From: UBA3946 sp002385755
GTDB lineage: Bacteria; Bacillota_I; Bacilli_A; ML615J-28; CAG-698
Direction of reading: 5' to 3'
Length of the DNA: 64,000 bases
Assembly: GCA_050953085.1 (NCBI GenBank)
Contig: JBMNLX010000007.1
Span: 26,669 to 90,668 of the forward strand
How positions within the stretch are numbered: position 1 is the first letter of the stretch; every line of letters begins with the position of its first letter. A program made the position numbers and the translations under genes. Below, piece after piece: positions 31,964 to 40,921 of this stretch. The notes under the pieces are model-generated. The model was not told the origin of the DNA. It worked only from the letters and a program-made list of their open reading frames with translations, and searched no databases.

Positions 31964-32084
31964 ACCTATAAAAGCTATCTGGCCAGAAAAAGAAGGCGTT
32001 ACAAGTCCAGGGCGGAAACCCTTGCTTAACAAGTACTGGACAAATAATCAGGTATTTTTTGTGAAATTTTCATTATATATTGAC
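31853..32084. mobile_element. MITE-like element with imperfect terminal inverted repeats
   Basis: The left end GTGAATATATTATGATAATT plus TCA (31853-31875) and the reverse complement of the right end GTCAATATATAATGAAAATT plus TCA (32062-32084) agree at 20 of 23 bases. The left end carries a second, tandem copy of the motif (about 31880-31902, ending GATAATTTCAC). Only 232 bp, with no transposase. Inside is a GTCCAG/CTGGAC pair with a GGGCGGAAACCC hairpin (about 32006-32041). The AT dinucleotide flanks both ends, a possible target duplication. It beheads the beta-helix gene. Confidence 0.65.
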
Positions 32085-32205
32085 ATATTTTTTTGAATAA
32101 CTAGCAATTAATTACAATTTGATAAAAAATCTCTCGCCAAGGGAATTACAAATGAAAAAGACTGCCGGAAACGATAAATTTGCGATTAAAAATTAAATAA
32201 AACAC

Positions 32206-32234
32206 TTGAAATATCGATTGATTTGTAGTATAAT
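32206..32234 (+). promoter_or_regulatory. Promoter of tRNA-Gly (GCC)
   Basis: TTGAAA (32206-32211), 17-base spacer, TATAAT (32229-32234). Confidence 0.7.
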
Positions 32235-32248
32235 ACATAATGCCGGAT

Positions 32249-32323
32249 GCAGGTATAGTATAACGGCTATTATGTAGCCTTGCCATGGCTAAGATGCGAG
32301 TTCGATTCTCGTTACCTGCTCCA
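32249..32323 (+). tRNA. tRNA-Gly (GCC)
   Basis: 75 bases with encoded CCA. Acceptor GCAGGTA / TACCTGC; anticodon stem TAGCC/GGCTA with loop TTGCCAT, anticodon GCC; T arm GCGAGTTCGATTCTCGT. Own promoter, and a terminator follows. Confidence 0.95.
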
Positions 32324-32336
32324 TTTTGAAATAAAC

Positions 32337-32360
32337 GTATGCGCAAAGCATACTTTTTTT
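32337..32360 (+). terminator. Terminator after tRNA-Gly (GCC)
   Basis: GTATGC-GCAAA-GCATAC followed by seven T. Confidence 0.8.
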
Positions 32361-32361
32361 A

Positions 32362-32390
32362 TTGCATTTTTAACCGATTTGTTATATAAT
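32362..32390 (+). promoter_or_regulatory. Promoter of tRNA-Gly (CCC)
   Basis: TTGCAT (32362-32367), 17-base spacer, TATAAT (32385-32390). Confidence 0.65.
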
Positions 32391-32400
32391 ATTTACGCGC

Positions 32401-32475
32401 GCAGGTATCGTATAATGGTTATTATGTGGCCCTCCCATGGCTAAGATGCGAGTTCGATTCTCGTTACCTGCTCCA
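32401..32475 (+). tRNA. tRNA-Gly (CCC)
   Basis: 75 bases with encoded CCA, almost identical to the preceding tRNA-Gly. The anticodon loop is CTCCCAT, so the anticodon is CCC. The TATAAT ends only ten bases before the mature 5' end, so processing must remove a very short leader. Confidence 0.93.
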
Positions 32476-32485
32476 TTAAGCATGA

Positions 32486-32516
32486 AAGCCCCGATACGAG
32501 TTATCGGGGCTTTTTT
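32486..32516 (+). terminator. Terminator after tRNA-Gly (CCC)
   Basis: AAGCCCCGATA / TATCGGGGCTT with a five-base loop and T run. Confidence 0.9.
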
Positions 32517-32651
32517 GTTTTATGGTAGTTTCTACGAGTCAAATATTCAACAATAATCCGACCAAAAACCATGATTCAATTGTCTTATTAAAAAAGAGAA
32601 AAATACGGAAATATCATATCAAATTTCGGGAGATGGCCAGCGGCTTGCTAT

Positions 32652-32680
32652 TTGTGCTGAAGCGTAAATTATGATATAAT
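32652..32680 (+). promoter_or_regulatory. Promoter of the GHL10 gene
   Basis: TTGTGC (32652-32657), 17-base spacer, TATAAT (32675-32680). Confidence 0.5.
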
Positions 32681-32727
32681 AAAACGGGATACGACTTAAT
32701 TATTAATAAAACGGAAGATGAGAGATT

Positions 32728-34836
32728 ATGAGAAAACTTTTTTTCGCAACCCTAATTATCTTTATATTTAGTTTTTTTCCCAACGCCCTCTCGGCGCTTG
32801 ATCCGTTACCCCCGAAAGTCGCCGCTCGCGTTCCGTATACCACGAATAAACCGGAATTTAGGGGCGTGTGGATTACCACGTACACGGAAGACGTCCCGCC
32901 TTATTCTAGCGAGGCCTCGTTTAAAAGCAATATGTGCGATGTGTTCGAGGTGATGGAGCATTATAAGCTTAACGCGATGATATTTCATATCAGGACGCAT
33001 AACAACGCTCTTTACAAATCGGAACTTAACCCCGTTGCGAGTTGGTGGAAAACGGTGGATTTTGATAAGTTTGACCCGCTGGCGTGGCTCATTGACGAGT
33101 GCCATAAAAGAGGCATCGAGTTCCACGCCTGGATGAATCCCTATCGCTTAGGCAATGACCACTATTACGGGTCCCCCCTGCCGGCGGCGAATCCCCAAAA
33201 CGACAAGAACAATGTTTTAATCGATATATTCGATCCCGGGATCCCGGCGGTAAGAGAGTTTTTGATTGACACCGTTATGGAAGTGGTCGAAAATTATGAC
33301 GTGGACGCCATTCATTTCGATGATTATTTTTACAGGAGTTTCAGCTCAAAAGGGAGTTTGGTCGGCCCGGTAACCATTTTGGATGACCCCGATCAGAATA
33401 CTTTCGAAACCTACGCCGGAAATTATGACACCTCAAGCGCGTACGATAAAGCCGATTGGCGCCGCGAGCAAGTTAACTTGCTGATCGAAGGGATAAGCAA
33501 AGCGATAAAGAAATATAACGCCGAAAACAACAGGCATGTTCAATTCGGGATTTCCCCGACCGGGATATACCGTAACGGCAACGGCGTCGTCAATTATGAT
33601 GAGAACGGGAAACCGGTCACGACCGGCTCGGCGACCAACGGGCAGGAACATTACGCCTCATATTTATTCGCCGACAGCCTGAAATGGATCTCCGAAGGAT
33701 GGCTTGACTATATTCTCCCCCAAAGTTACTGGGCCACCGACCATAACGTCGCTTCGTATTATGACGTCATGGGCTGGTGGGATAAGGTCGTAAAACATCT
33801 GGACGTTAACTTATATTCCGGTATCGGAATTTACCAGGCGAATGAAGCGAATAGATTTGGGTGGATGAATGACGATACCGAATTATACAAGCAATTGGAT
33901 TATGTCGAGGCGTCGGAGAATATCAAAGGAGTTTGTTTTTACGCGTATAAACACTTGAAAGACGCTCGCCGCGGGTCGACGTTATTTTCCGCCCGACAGC
34001 TTGAAAACATCGGCGAAAGAATTTGGCGCGAAAAGAAATTGCTTCCCGAGATAAAAAGCATGACTCCCGTCCGGCCGGGGAAAGTGAAAAACTTTAACGT
34101 CGTTAATAACACGCTTACTTGGGACGGGGCGGAGAACGCGAAATTTTATCTTATCTACAGGAGCAAATCGGAAGTGACGTTTGCGGATAGCCAAATAATC
34201 GCCGTAACCGGCGGGATAGGCGATTCATTCGTTTATCAAGACGACGCGAACGAGCGTTATTCTTACGGCGTCAGGGCGATAAGTCATACCTATGCCCTCG
34301 GTGAAGGCGCGAAACCCGACTCGGTTCGCTACGACCCGGTATACTATATATATTTTTATGTCGATGAGGATTTAATCGCGATCCATAAATCCAACGAAAC
34401 TTTTGAACTTCCCGCGATTCCCGAAAAGGAGGGTTACGATAAAGTCCCGCCCGTCTGGAGCGTAACCGACTTTTCCAATATTACCTCGGACACAAGGGTT
34501 GACGCGATTTATTTTATAAATGAATATGAAATAAAGTTTTACGATAAAGACGGGGAATTATTCGAAAGCATGATTTTGGAGCACGGAGAACAAATAACGC
34601 CCCCGGATTTGCCGGCGATTGACGGCTATGAGTTTAAAGGCTGGGATACGGAGATCGGCGTCGCCACAAGCGATATGGAAATAAGGCCGATTTATGAAGA
34701 AATCCCGGAAGAAAACCCGCCGGGCGAAGCAAATGAGAAAGAACCCCTATTCTCCTGCAAAGCTTTTTATCTTAACCCGCTTATTTGCGGGTTCGCCGCC
34801 CTGGCGATTCTATACTTAAGAAAACGAAAACAATAA
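32728..34836 (+). CDS. Secreted GHL10/YngK-type glycosidase-like protein, membrane anchored
   Basis: 702 residues. The signal peptide (MRKLFFATLIIFIFSFFPNA) is followed by a GHL10 (family-10-like glycoside hydrolase, DUF187) barrel at about 40-390: 'EFRGVWITTYTEDVPPYSS', 'HIRTHNNALYKSELNPVASW', 'GIEFHAWMNPYRL', 'IHFDDYFYRSF', 'LDYILPQSYW'. Residues about 450-535 form a fibronectin III-like domain ('PVRPGKVKNFNVVNNTLTW'). Residues 545-670 carry InlB-like repeats ending in 'DGYEFKGWDTEIGVAT'. A C-terminal hydrophobic segment (about 680-697) and RKRKQ anchor it to the membrane. The substrate is probably a cell-wall or host glycan; the specificity is unknown. Confidence 0.82.
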   Translation: MRKLFFATLIIFIFSFFPNALSALDPLPPKVAARVPYTTNKPEFRGVWITTYTEDVPPYSSEASFKSNMCDVFEVMEHYKLNAMIFHIRTHNNALYKSELNPVASWWKTVDFDKFDPLAWLIDECHKRGIEFHAWMNPYRLGNDHYYGSPLPAANPQNDKNNVLIDIFDPGIPAVREFLIDTVMEVVENYDVDAIHFDDYFYRSFSSKGSLVGPVTILDDPDQNTFETYAGNYDTSSAYDKADWRREQVNLLIEGISKAIKKYNAENNRHVQFGISPTGIYRNGNGVVNYDENGKPVTTGSATNGQEHYASYLFADSLKWISEGWLDYILPQSYWATDHNVASYYDVMGWWDKVVKHLDVNLYSGIGIYQANEANRFGWMNDDTELYKQLDYVEASENIKGVCFYAYKHLKDARRGSTLFSARQLENIGERIWREKKLLPEIKSMTPVRPGKVKNFNVVNNTLTWDGAENAKFYLIYRSKSEVTFADSQIIAVTGGIGDSFVYQDDANERYSYGVRAISHTYALGEGAKPDSVRYDPVYYIYFYVDEDLIAIHKSNETFELPAIPEKEGYDKVPPVWSVTDFSNITSDTRVDAIYFINEYEIKFYDKDGELFESMILEHGEQITPPDLPAIDGYEFKGWDTEIGVATSDMEIRPIYEEIPEENPPGEANEKEPLFSCKAFYLNPLICGFAALAILYLRKRKQ

Positions 34837-34857
34837 TATTTCTGATTGCGAGGAAGT

Positions 34858-35349
34858 ATGAAAAAAGTCAATGAATTGGAAAAGTCGCTCAAGAAGAGAA
34901 TCGGGAAACATCGCCTCATCATGGCGATGGCGATTGTAACCGGCATAATCACGATAGCGGTTTTTGGCGTTCTTTTCGCCAATAGCAAGAAAACATTAAT
35001 CTTAGGTTTCTCCCAGCCCCCAATCACGCGAGTAACATATAATGAATTATTCGCCGCAGGCGTTCTTTTCGGGATCGCGCTTGCCATCGCGCCGCTTGCG
35101 TTGTTTTTAAGGCATGTATTTATTTGCCGACGCGGGACGGTTAAAGCGGGCGATCACTATGTTACCTTATACGTCGGCTTATTAAGAAGAGAATTATATG
35201 TCGACGGGGAGTTAAGGGAAGCGACCGCAAGCGATTATAAAATGCAAGCCAGATTGGCCGACGGGATAATGGTCTACGTGAATATCGACAGGAGTTTGCG
35301 CCATGCCCGCGTGTCTTTTTCCGACCGCCGCGCCCCCGTCGAACTGTAA
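34858..35349 (+). CDS. Two-pass membrane protein of unknown function
   Basis: 163 residues from ATG 34858 (GAGGAAG upstream). Two hydrophobic segments (about 19-41 and 62-85) separate a basic cytoplasmic N-terminus (ELEKSLKKRIGKH) from a C-terminal soluble domain of about 75 residues ('HYVTLYVGLLRRELYVDGELRE'). No family is recognised. It follows the GHL10 gene by 21 bases and is likely co-transcribed. Confidence 0.65.
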   Translation: MKKVNELEKSLKKRIGKHRLIMAMAIVTGIITIAVFGVLFANSKKTLILGFSQPPITRVTYNELFAAGVLFGIALAIAPLALFLRHVFICRRGTVKAGDHYVTLYVGLLRRELYVDGELREATASDYKMQARLADGIMVYVNIDRSLRHARVSFSDRRAPVEL

Positions 35350-35399
35350 CCTCGCGCGCGGCCAAGGGGTTTATCAAAATATCATAATGGTGATGTGAG

Positions 35400-36260
35400 A
35401 TGAATGATACGCGTCAAAACAAAAAAAAGGCTTTGGATAGAATTATCGAAAGAATCGATTTTCCGAAAGACGCGGTTAAAAAAATAAAGTCGGCGTTCGC
35501 CGGTCTTCGCCCGGAAGAATACCCGGACGATATGGGCGCGTTCCTTGATATTAAAACCGCCATCCCCGCCTGGCGCGGACTCAAGGAAAAACTCGCTCCC
35601 GACCCGGACAATATGAAAATTCTTTCCTTAATGCTATACGCCTTGTCTTTTACTTACGACAACTATCAAAAAGCGGGCATACCGGATGAAATCTTCAACG
35701 CCACGATCGGCTGTTATAACAGGTTTCTCCGCGAACATTACGCCGGCTACGGGAGATGGGCGTTTGATCGCGATTGGTGGACGCACTTGCAAATCGCGAT
35801 GACGATTTTCAGGGTCGGGGAACTGGAATACGAGATGAAACGCGATCAAAACGATAAGTTCATCTCGATCCATATCCCTTCGGACACCGTCTTTACCATG
35901 GAAAGGATTAAAGACTCGCTCGCGAGATCGCGCGCCTTTTTTCGTGACTACTTTCCCGAATACGGCGACGTCGAATACCGGTGCCGCAGCTGGCTCTTAA
36001 GCCCCGCCTTAAAGAAGATGCTTCCGGAAGGCTCAAATATTCTGGCTTTTCAATCCTTGTTTGATTTTACCGGCGAGGACTGTAGTTCCTCCGGCTATAT
36101 CGAGTGGATATTTAAAAGAAAATACGAAGACTTTCGGGATTTGCCGGAGGACACGACGCTGCAGCGCAACTTAAAGAAATATTTGCTCGCGGGAAATATC
36201 CTCAGCGTCGGGAAAGGCGTTTTAAAGAAAGAACTCCTTTTTACCGGTCAAGAGAAATGA
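35400..36260 (+). CDS. NAT_N/GNAT_C acyltransferase-domain protein
   Basis: 286 residues matching a two-part acyltransferase-like family of Bacillota. The N-terminal half is helical; the C-terminal part contains 'RDWWTHLQIAMTIFRVGELEYEM', 'ISIHIPSDTVFTMERIKDSLARSRAFFRDYFPEY' and 'CRSWLLSPALKKMLPEGSNILAFQSLFD', the usual blocks of GNAT_C proteins. Cytoplasmic. The acyl acceptor is unknown. Ribosome site is weak. A bidirectional terminator follows. Confidence 0.72.
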   Translation: MNDTRQNKKKALDRIIERIDFPKDAVKKIKSAFAGLRPEEYPDDMGAFLDIKTAIPAWRGLKEKLAPDPDNMKILSLMLYALSFTYDNYQKAGIPDEIFNATIGCYNRFLREHYAGYGRWAFDRDWWTHLQIAMTIFRVGELEYEMKRDQNDKFISIHIPSDTVFTMERIKDSLARSRAFFRDYFPEYGDVEYRCRSWLLSPALKKMLPEGSNILAFQSLFDFTGEDCSSSGYIEWIFKRKYEDFRDLPEDTTLQRNLKKYLLAGNILSVGKGVLKKELLFTGQEK

Positions 36261-36288
36261 AAAACCAACCTTCTCGGTTGGTTTTTTA
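36261..36288. terminator. Bidirectional terminator
   Basis: AACCAACC-TTCTC-GGTTGGTT with A and T flanks, between convergent genes. Confidence 0.85.
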
Positions 36289-37155
36289 TACATCGATCCC
36301 GAACGCGCCTTTAACCAAGAGTCCGATTGCGAAGGAAATCAAGGCGACGCCCAAGCTGATTGCGCTCATTTGGAAAAAACGCTTTTTAAACGACAAATCT
36401 TTCGCGACCGAAATATAAAAGTTAAAAACAAAAATAATGAAAATCACGGAGAAAAGCATCACGCCCAGCGCGAGACGCCGGTTGTCCGCGAAGAGAATGA
36501 AGGGAAGGATTAATATGCCGACCGTGATAATGTAGGCGACGCCGGTATAAAGCGCGGATTTAAGCGGGTTTTCCCGGCCTTCGGCCTTAGCGCTTAAGTA
36601 CTCGCTCGCCGCCATCGAGAGGCTCGCGGCGATGCCGGTAATCAGCCCCGTCAAGCTGATAATACGGCTGTCGGAAAGAGCGAACGAGAGCCCGGCCAAT
36701 GCTCCCGAGAGTTCCACGAGCGCGTCATTGAGACCGAGGACGATCGAGCCGACATAGTTAAGCCTTTCCTCGTTCAGCATGCTGATCAATTCATGCTCGT
36801 GTTCGCTTTCCTCTTTAATGATTTTTTCCGCTTCCGGGATTTCCCCGATTAGGACGGAATAATTCTTCTGGGCCTTATCCTCGCCGCGCTCGAGGATTTT
36901 CAAGGTAAAAGTATAACCGAGAAGCGCGCTAAGCAGCCGGTAAAAAAATATTTTGATTTTGCTCGGTTTGACTTTAACGCCGGTGTATTTTCCCCATATT
37001 TCCGCATGCGCCTTCTCCTGCGTCGCGATTTTTTTCAGGATTTCCCGGTCCCGCTCGTTTTTCAGCCGCCTCGCGATCCGCGTATAAATATAATACTCGG
37101 TTATCTCGTTTTTCTGCATTTGTTTAATAATCTTTTTAATTTCTTCAGTTACCAT
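36286..37155 (-). CDS. VIT1/CCC1 family transporter with N-terminal ferritin-like domain
   Basis: 289 residues. Residues 1-95 form a ferritin/rubrerythrin-like helical domain with possible metal ligands in 'NEITEYYIYTRIARRL' and 'IATQEKAHAEIWGKY' (ExxH). Residues about 130-289 have five hydrophobic segments of the VIT1/CCC1 iron/manganese exporter family: 'SIVLGLNDALVELSGALAGLSFAL', 'ITGIAASLSMAASEYLSAKAEG', then 'ALYTGVAYIITVGILILPF'. The architecture resembles membrane-bound ferritin MbfA, which oxidises and exports Fe(II). AAAGGAGG precedes ATG 37155. It stands alone and diverges from the hut operon. Confidence 0.88.
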   Translation of the reverse strand: MVTEEIKKIIKQMQKNEITEYYIYTRIARRLKNERDREILKKIATQEKAHAEIWGKYTGVKVKPSKIKIFFYRLLSALLGYTFTLKILERGEDKAQKNYSVLIGEIPEAEKIIKEESEHEHELISMLNEERLNYVGSIVLGLNDALVELSGALAGLSFALSDSRIISLTGLITGIAASLSMAASEYLSAKAEGRENPLKSALYTGVAYIITVGILILPFILFADNRRLALGVMLFSVIFIIFVFNFYISVAKDLSFKKRFFQMSAISLGVALISFAIGLLVKGAFGIDV

Positions 37156-37281
37156 TTCGTCCTCCTTTTATTACTATTATATCATAAATCCGCCGTTTTT
37201 TTATTACGAAAGAATAATCAATCGTTCGTCGCGAAGAATCTTTTTGCTCGTTTTTACCGCGGAAAATATCAATCATGCTTG

Positions 37282-37310
37282 TTGAGATATTTCGCGTTTA
37301 ATGGTATAAT
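37282..37310 (+). promoter_or_regulatory. Promoter of the hut operon
   Basis: TTGAGA (37282-37287), 17-base spacer, TATAAT (37305-37310). No cre match is visible here. Confidence 0.6.
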
Positions 37311-37340
37311 TTTTTTGAAGAAGAAGAAAGGCTCGTTTAT

Positions 37341-38867
37341 ATGGAAATAATATTAACCGGTAATAATCTTACTTTAGAGGATTTTATCGCCGTCGCCCGC
37401 GGGCGGGCGAAAGTGTCGTTAGCCGCTACGGCCGCTAACAAAGCGGAAGAAGCGCGGCGAAAAATAGAGAGAATCATCGCCGCCGGGAAAACCGTCTATG
37501 GCATTAACACCGGCTTCGGAAAACTAAGCAACGTCGCCGTGGGCAACGACGAGTTGGAAACGCTGCAGGCGAACCTTTTAAAATCGCACGCCTGCGCGAT
37601 TGGCGAGCCCCTGCCCGTCGAGGCGGCGCGGGGCGCGATGTTGCTTCGGGCCAACGCCCTCGCTAAAGGTTACTCGGGCGTTCGCCTTGTCGTCATCGAC
37701 CAATTGCTCAAATATCTCAATAACGATATTGTCCCGGTTGTCCCGGCAAAAGGATCGCTCGGGGCGAGCGGGGATCTCGCGCCGTTGGCTCATCTCGCCC
37801 TCGCCTTGCTCGGGGAAGGCGAGGCTTTCTATAAGAAAGAACGCATGAAAACGCAAGAAGCGCTTTCCTTGGCCGGCCTCGAGCCGCTTGCGTCGCTCGC
37901 GCCCAAAGAGGGGCTTTCGTTAATCAACGGCACGCAAATCATGACTGCGGTCGGCTCGCTCGCTTTATACGACGCCATCGGCCTTTCGAAGGCGGCGGAT
38001 ATCGCCGCCGCTTTAAGCCTGGAAGCGCTTCTCGGAATCAGGGACGCTTTTACCTCGAAAATCCATTCCGTCCGTCCTCACCCCGGCCAGGCGGCGACCG
38101 CCCGGAATATTTTAAGACTCACGGAAGGAAGCGAATATCTCTGTCGCGCGGGCGATGCCCGCGTTCAGGACGGTTATTCGCTCCGTTGCGTGGCCCAGGT
38201 TCACGGAGCGAGCCGCGACGCATTCGCTTACGTCAGGAGAGTCGCGGAGACCGAATTTAATTCCGCGACCGATAACCCGCTTGTTTTCGCCGCGGACAAA
38301 GTCATCTCCGGCGGGAATTTTCACGGGCAGCCGCTCGCGCTCGCTTTTGATTTTTTGAAAATCGCGGCGGCCGAACTGGCTAATATTTCGGAAAGAAGGC
38401 TGGAGCGGCTCGTGAATCCTTATCTTAACGAAGGCCTGCCCGCGTTTCTCGTGGCGAGGCCGGGACTTAATTCCGGGTTTATGATCGTCCAGTATAGCGC
38501 CGCCTCCCTGGTGAGCGAAAACAAAGTCCTCGCCCATCCCGCCTCGGTCGATTCGATCCCGAGCTCGGCCGGGCAGGAAGATCATGTCTCGATGGGGGCG
38601 ATCGCCGCGCGGGGCGCGAAGGAGATAGTTGAAAATTCTCTTTATGTCGTCGCGATGGAGATTTTCGCCGCCCTGCAGGCTTTGGATTTGCGCGGGACGC
38701 GAGCGATGGGGGCGGGCACGGCTCCGGCGTACCGCCTGTTAAGACAAGCGATTCCCTTTATCGAAAACGACGAAATCATGCATCCTTATATCGAAAAAAT
38801 CGCCGCGCTAATCAAAGATGGCGAACTCGTCCGCGCAGTCGAGGATAAAATCGGGGCATTGGAGTGA
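37341..38867 (+). CDS. hutH: Histidine ammonia-lyase
   Basis: Converts histidine to urocanate and ammonia. The 508-residue protein has the MIO-forming Ala-Ser-Gly triad at 142-144 ('PAKGSLGASGDLAPLAHLAL') and 'YGINTGFGKL' (53-62), 'RVQDGYSLRC', 'FNSATDNPL' and 'SSAGQEDHVSMG' typical of the family. It starts the five-gene hut operon. Confidence 0.96.
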   Translation: MEIILTGNNLTLEDFIAVARGRAKVSLAATAANKAEEARRKIERIIAAGKTVYGINTGFGKLSNVAVGNDELETLQANLLKSHACAIGEPLPVEAARGAMLLRANALAKGYSGVRLVVIDQLLKYLNNDIVPVVPAKGSLGASGDLAPLAHLALALLGEGEAFYKKERMKTQEALSLAGLEPLASLAPKEGLSLINGTQIMTAVGSLALYDAIGLSKAADIAAALSLEALLGIRDAFTSKIHSVRPHPGQAATARNILRLTEGSEYLCRAGDARVQDGYSLRCVAQVHGASRDAFAYVRRVAETEFNSATDNPLVFAADKVISGGNFHGQPLALAFDFLKIAAAELANISERRLERLVNPYLNEGLPAFLVARPGLNSGFMIVQYSAASLVSENKVLAHPASVDSIPSSAGQEDHVSMGAIAARGAKEIVENSLYVVAMEIFAALQALDLRGTRAMGAGTAPAYRLLRQAIPFIENDEIMHPYIEKIAALIKDGELVRAVEDKIGALE

Positions 38868-38871
38868 TTAG

Positions 38872-40908
38872 ATGGTTAACAAAAAGATAAAAGAAGCCAT
38901 GAAGGTAAAGCTTACGGATATATTTCCCGAATTGCCGGATTATCCCGAATTTGACCCGGCAATCAGACGGGCGCCGAAACGCGAGCTTTCGTTAACGGAG
39001 GCCGAGACCGCGCTGGCGCTGAAAAACGCTCTCCGGTATATCCCGCCGGAATGGCACGAGCGCCTCGCGCCCGAATTTTTGGAGGAACTCTTAACGCGGG
39101 GGCGGATTTACGGCTACCGTTTCGCGCCCCGGGAGCGGATTTACGGCAAGCCGGTGGATGAATACCGCGGCCGGACGCTTGCCGGCAAGGCGCTGCAGGT
39201 TATGATCGACAACAACCTTGACCCCGACGTCGCCCTTTACCCGTACGAACTCGTCACCTACGGCGAGACGGGTAGCGTTATGCAAAACTGGATGCAGTAT
39301 CATTTAATCAAACGCTATCTGGAGGAGTTGGCGGAAGACGAGACCCTCGCCGTCGCTTCCGGTCACCCGATGGGCGTATTCCCGTCCGCGCCTCAGGCGC
39401 CCAGGGTCATCATTACGAACGGGCTCATGATCGGGCTATACGACGACCTTGAAAACTGGAACCGGGCCGCCGCGCTCGGGGTCGCGTCCTACGGCCAGAT
39501 GACGGCCGGGGGGTGGATGTATATCGGACCCCAGGGAATCGTTCACGGGACGTACTCGACCTTGTTAAACGCGGGCCGGAAAGTCTTGGGAATCACCCCG
39601 TCCGGAAACCTCTCGGGATCTCTCTTCGTCTCAAGCGGTCTCGGCGGGATGAGCGGCGCCCAGGGAAAAGCCTGCGTGATTGCCGGCGGCGTCGCCGTGA
39701 TCGCGGAAGTCGATTATTCGCGGATCGCGACGCGCCTCAACCAGGGATGGATCGATATCGTCGCGCGGACGCCGGGGGAGGCTTTCTCCCTTGCCTTTAA
39801 GGCAAAAGAGAAAAAGGAAGCGCTGGCGATCGCCTTTTACGGAAACGTCGTCGACCTTTTGGAATACGCGGTCGAGAAAGAAATAAAAATCGATCTTTTA
39901 AGCGACCAGACATCGTGCCATAACGCCTACGAAGGCGGTTACTGCCCGGCGGGGATCGACTTTGAAACCCGGACCGCGCTTTTGAATACCGACAAGCCCC
40001 GTTTTCGCCGTCTCGTTGACGAAAGCCTGAGAAGGCATTTTCGGGCGATAAAAAGACTAACCGAAGCCGGCGCTTATTTCTTTGATTACGGGAACAGTTT
40101 TATGAAAGCGGTGTTTGACGCCGGCGTTAAAGAGATTTGCCGGGATGGCGAGAACCCGCTCGGCGGGTTTATCTGGCCGAGCTACGTCGAGGACATTATG
40201 GGCCCGCTCCTTTTCGACTACGGTTACGGGCCGTTCCGTTGGGTCTGTCTTTCCGGCAAGGACAAAGATCTCGAGGCCACCGACAAGGCCGCTCTCGAAT
40301 GCATCGACCCCGGTCGCCGCTACCAGGATTACGATAACTATCATTGGCTTCTCCGGGCGAAGGAGAATAATCTCGTCGTCGGGACCAAGGCGCGCATTCT
40401 TTACCAGGACGCCGAAGGACGGGCAAAAATCGCCCTCCGCTTTAACGAACTCGTCCGCGAAGGGGTCATCGGGCCGGTCATGATCGGCCGCGACCATCAC
40501 GATGCCGGCGGGACGGATTCCCCTTTTCGGGAAACCGCCAATATCAAGGACGGGTCAAATATTATGGCCGACACGGCGACCCATGTTTTCGCCGGAAACG
40601 CCGCCCGCGGCATGACGCTCGCGGCGCTTCATAACGGCGGCGGCGTCGGTATCGGCAAAGCGATTAACGGCGGGTTCGGACTGTTGCTTGACGGCTCGCC
40701 GCGGACGGACGAAATCATCAAAAGCGCGATCGCCTGGGACGTGATGGCGGGCGTCGCGCGTCGGTCCTGGGCCCGGAACAGGGCGGCGCTTGAGGTCGCG
40801 GGCGAGTACAACCGCGCCGGGCGCGGCCGGATCACGCTTCCCTTTTTAGCCGACGACGATCTCATTAAAAAACTCGTTAAAGAAAAATATGTTCCCGGAG
40901 GAAAATAG
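38872..40908 (+). CDS. hutU: Urocanate hydratase
   Basis: 678 residues, the long form of urocanase seen in Bacillota and Bacteroidota. It hydrates urocanate to imidazolone propionate with tightly bound NAD+. Motifs seen are 'GQMTAGGWMYIGPQGIVHGTYSTLLNAG', 'SGLGGMSGAQGKACVIAG', 'SDQTSCHNAYEGGYCPAGI' and 'IGRDHHDAGGTDSPFRETANI'. It starts four bases after the hutH stop. Confidence 0.95.
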   Translation: MVNKKIKEAMKVKLTDIFPELPDYPEFDPAIRRAPKRELSLTEAETALALKNALRYIPPEWHERLAPEFLEELLTRGRIYGYRFAPRERIYGKPVDEYRGRTLAGKALQVMIDNNLDPDVALYPYELVTYGETGSVMQNWMQYHLIKRYLEELAEDETLAVASGHPMGVFPSAPQAPRVIITNGLMIGLYDDLENWNRAAALGVASYGQMTAGGWMYIGPQGIVHGTYSTLLNAGRKVLGITPSGNLSGSLFVSSGLGGMSGAQGKACVIAGGVAVIAEVDYSRIATRLNQGWIDIVARTPGEAFSLAFKAKEKKEALAIAFYGNVVDLLEYAVEKEIKIDLLSDQTSCHNAYEGGYCPAGIDFETRTALLNTDKPRFRRLVDESLRRHFRAIKRLTEAGAYFFDYGNSFMKAVFDAGVKEICRDGENPLGGFIWPSYVEDIMGPLLFDYGYGPFRWVCLSGKDKDLEATDKAALECIDPGRRYQDYDNYHWLLRAKENNLVVGTKARILYQDAEGRAKIALRFNELVREGVIGPVMIGRDHHDAGGTDSPFRETANIKDGSNIMADTATHVFAGNAARGMTLAALHNGGGVGIGKAINGGFGLLLDGSPRTDEIIKSAIAWDVMAGVARRSWARNRAALEVAGEYNRAGRGRITLPFLADDDLIKKLVKEKYVPGGK

Positions 40909-40921
40909 AAAGGAGAAAACG

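Noticed and set aside
32146..32346. Minus-strand ORF covering tRNA-Gly
   Set aside because: Same artefact: the 'GAGNENRTRILAMAR' sequence is reversed tRNA.
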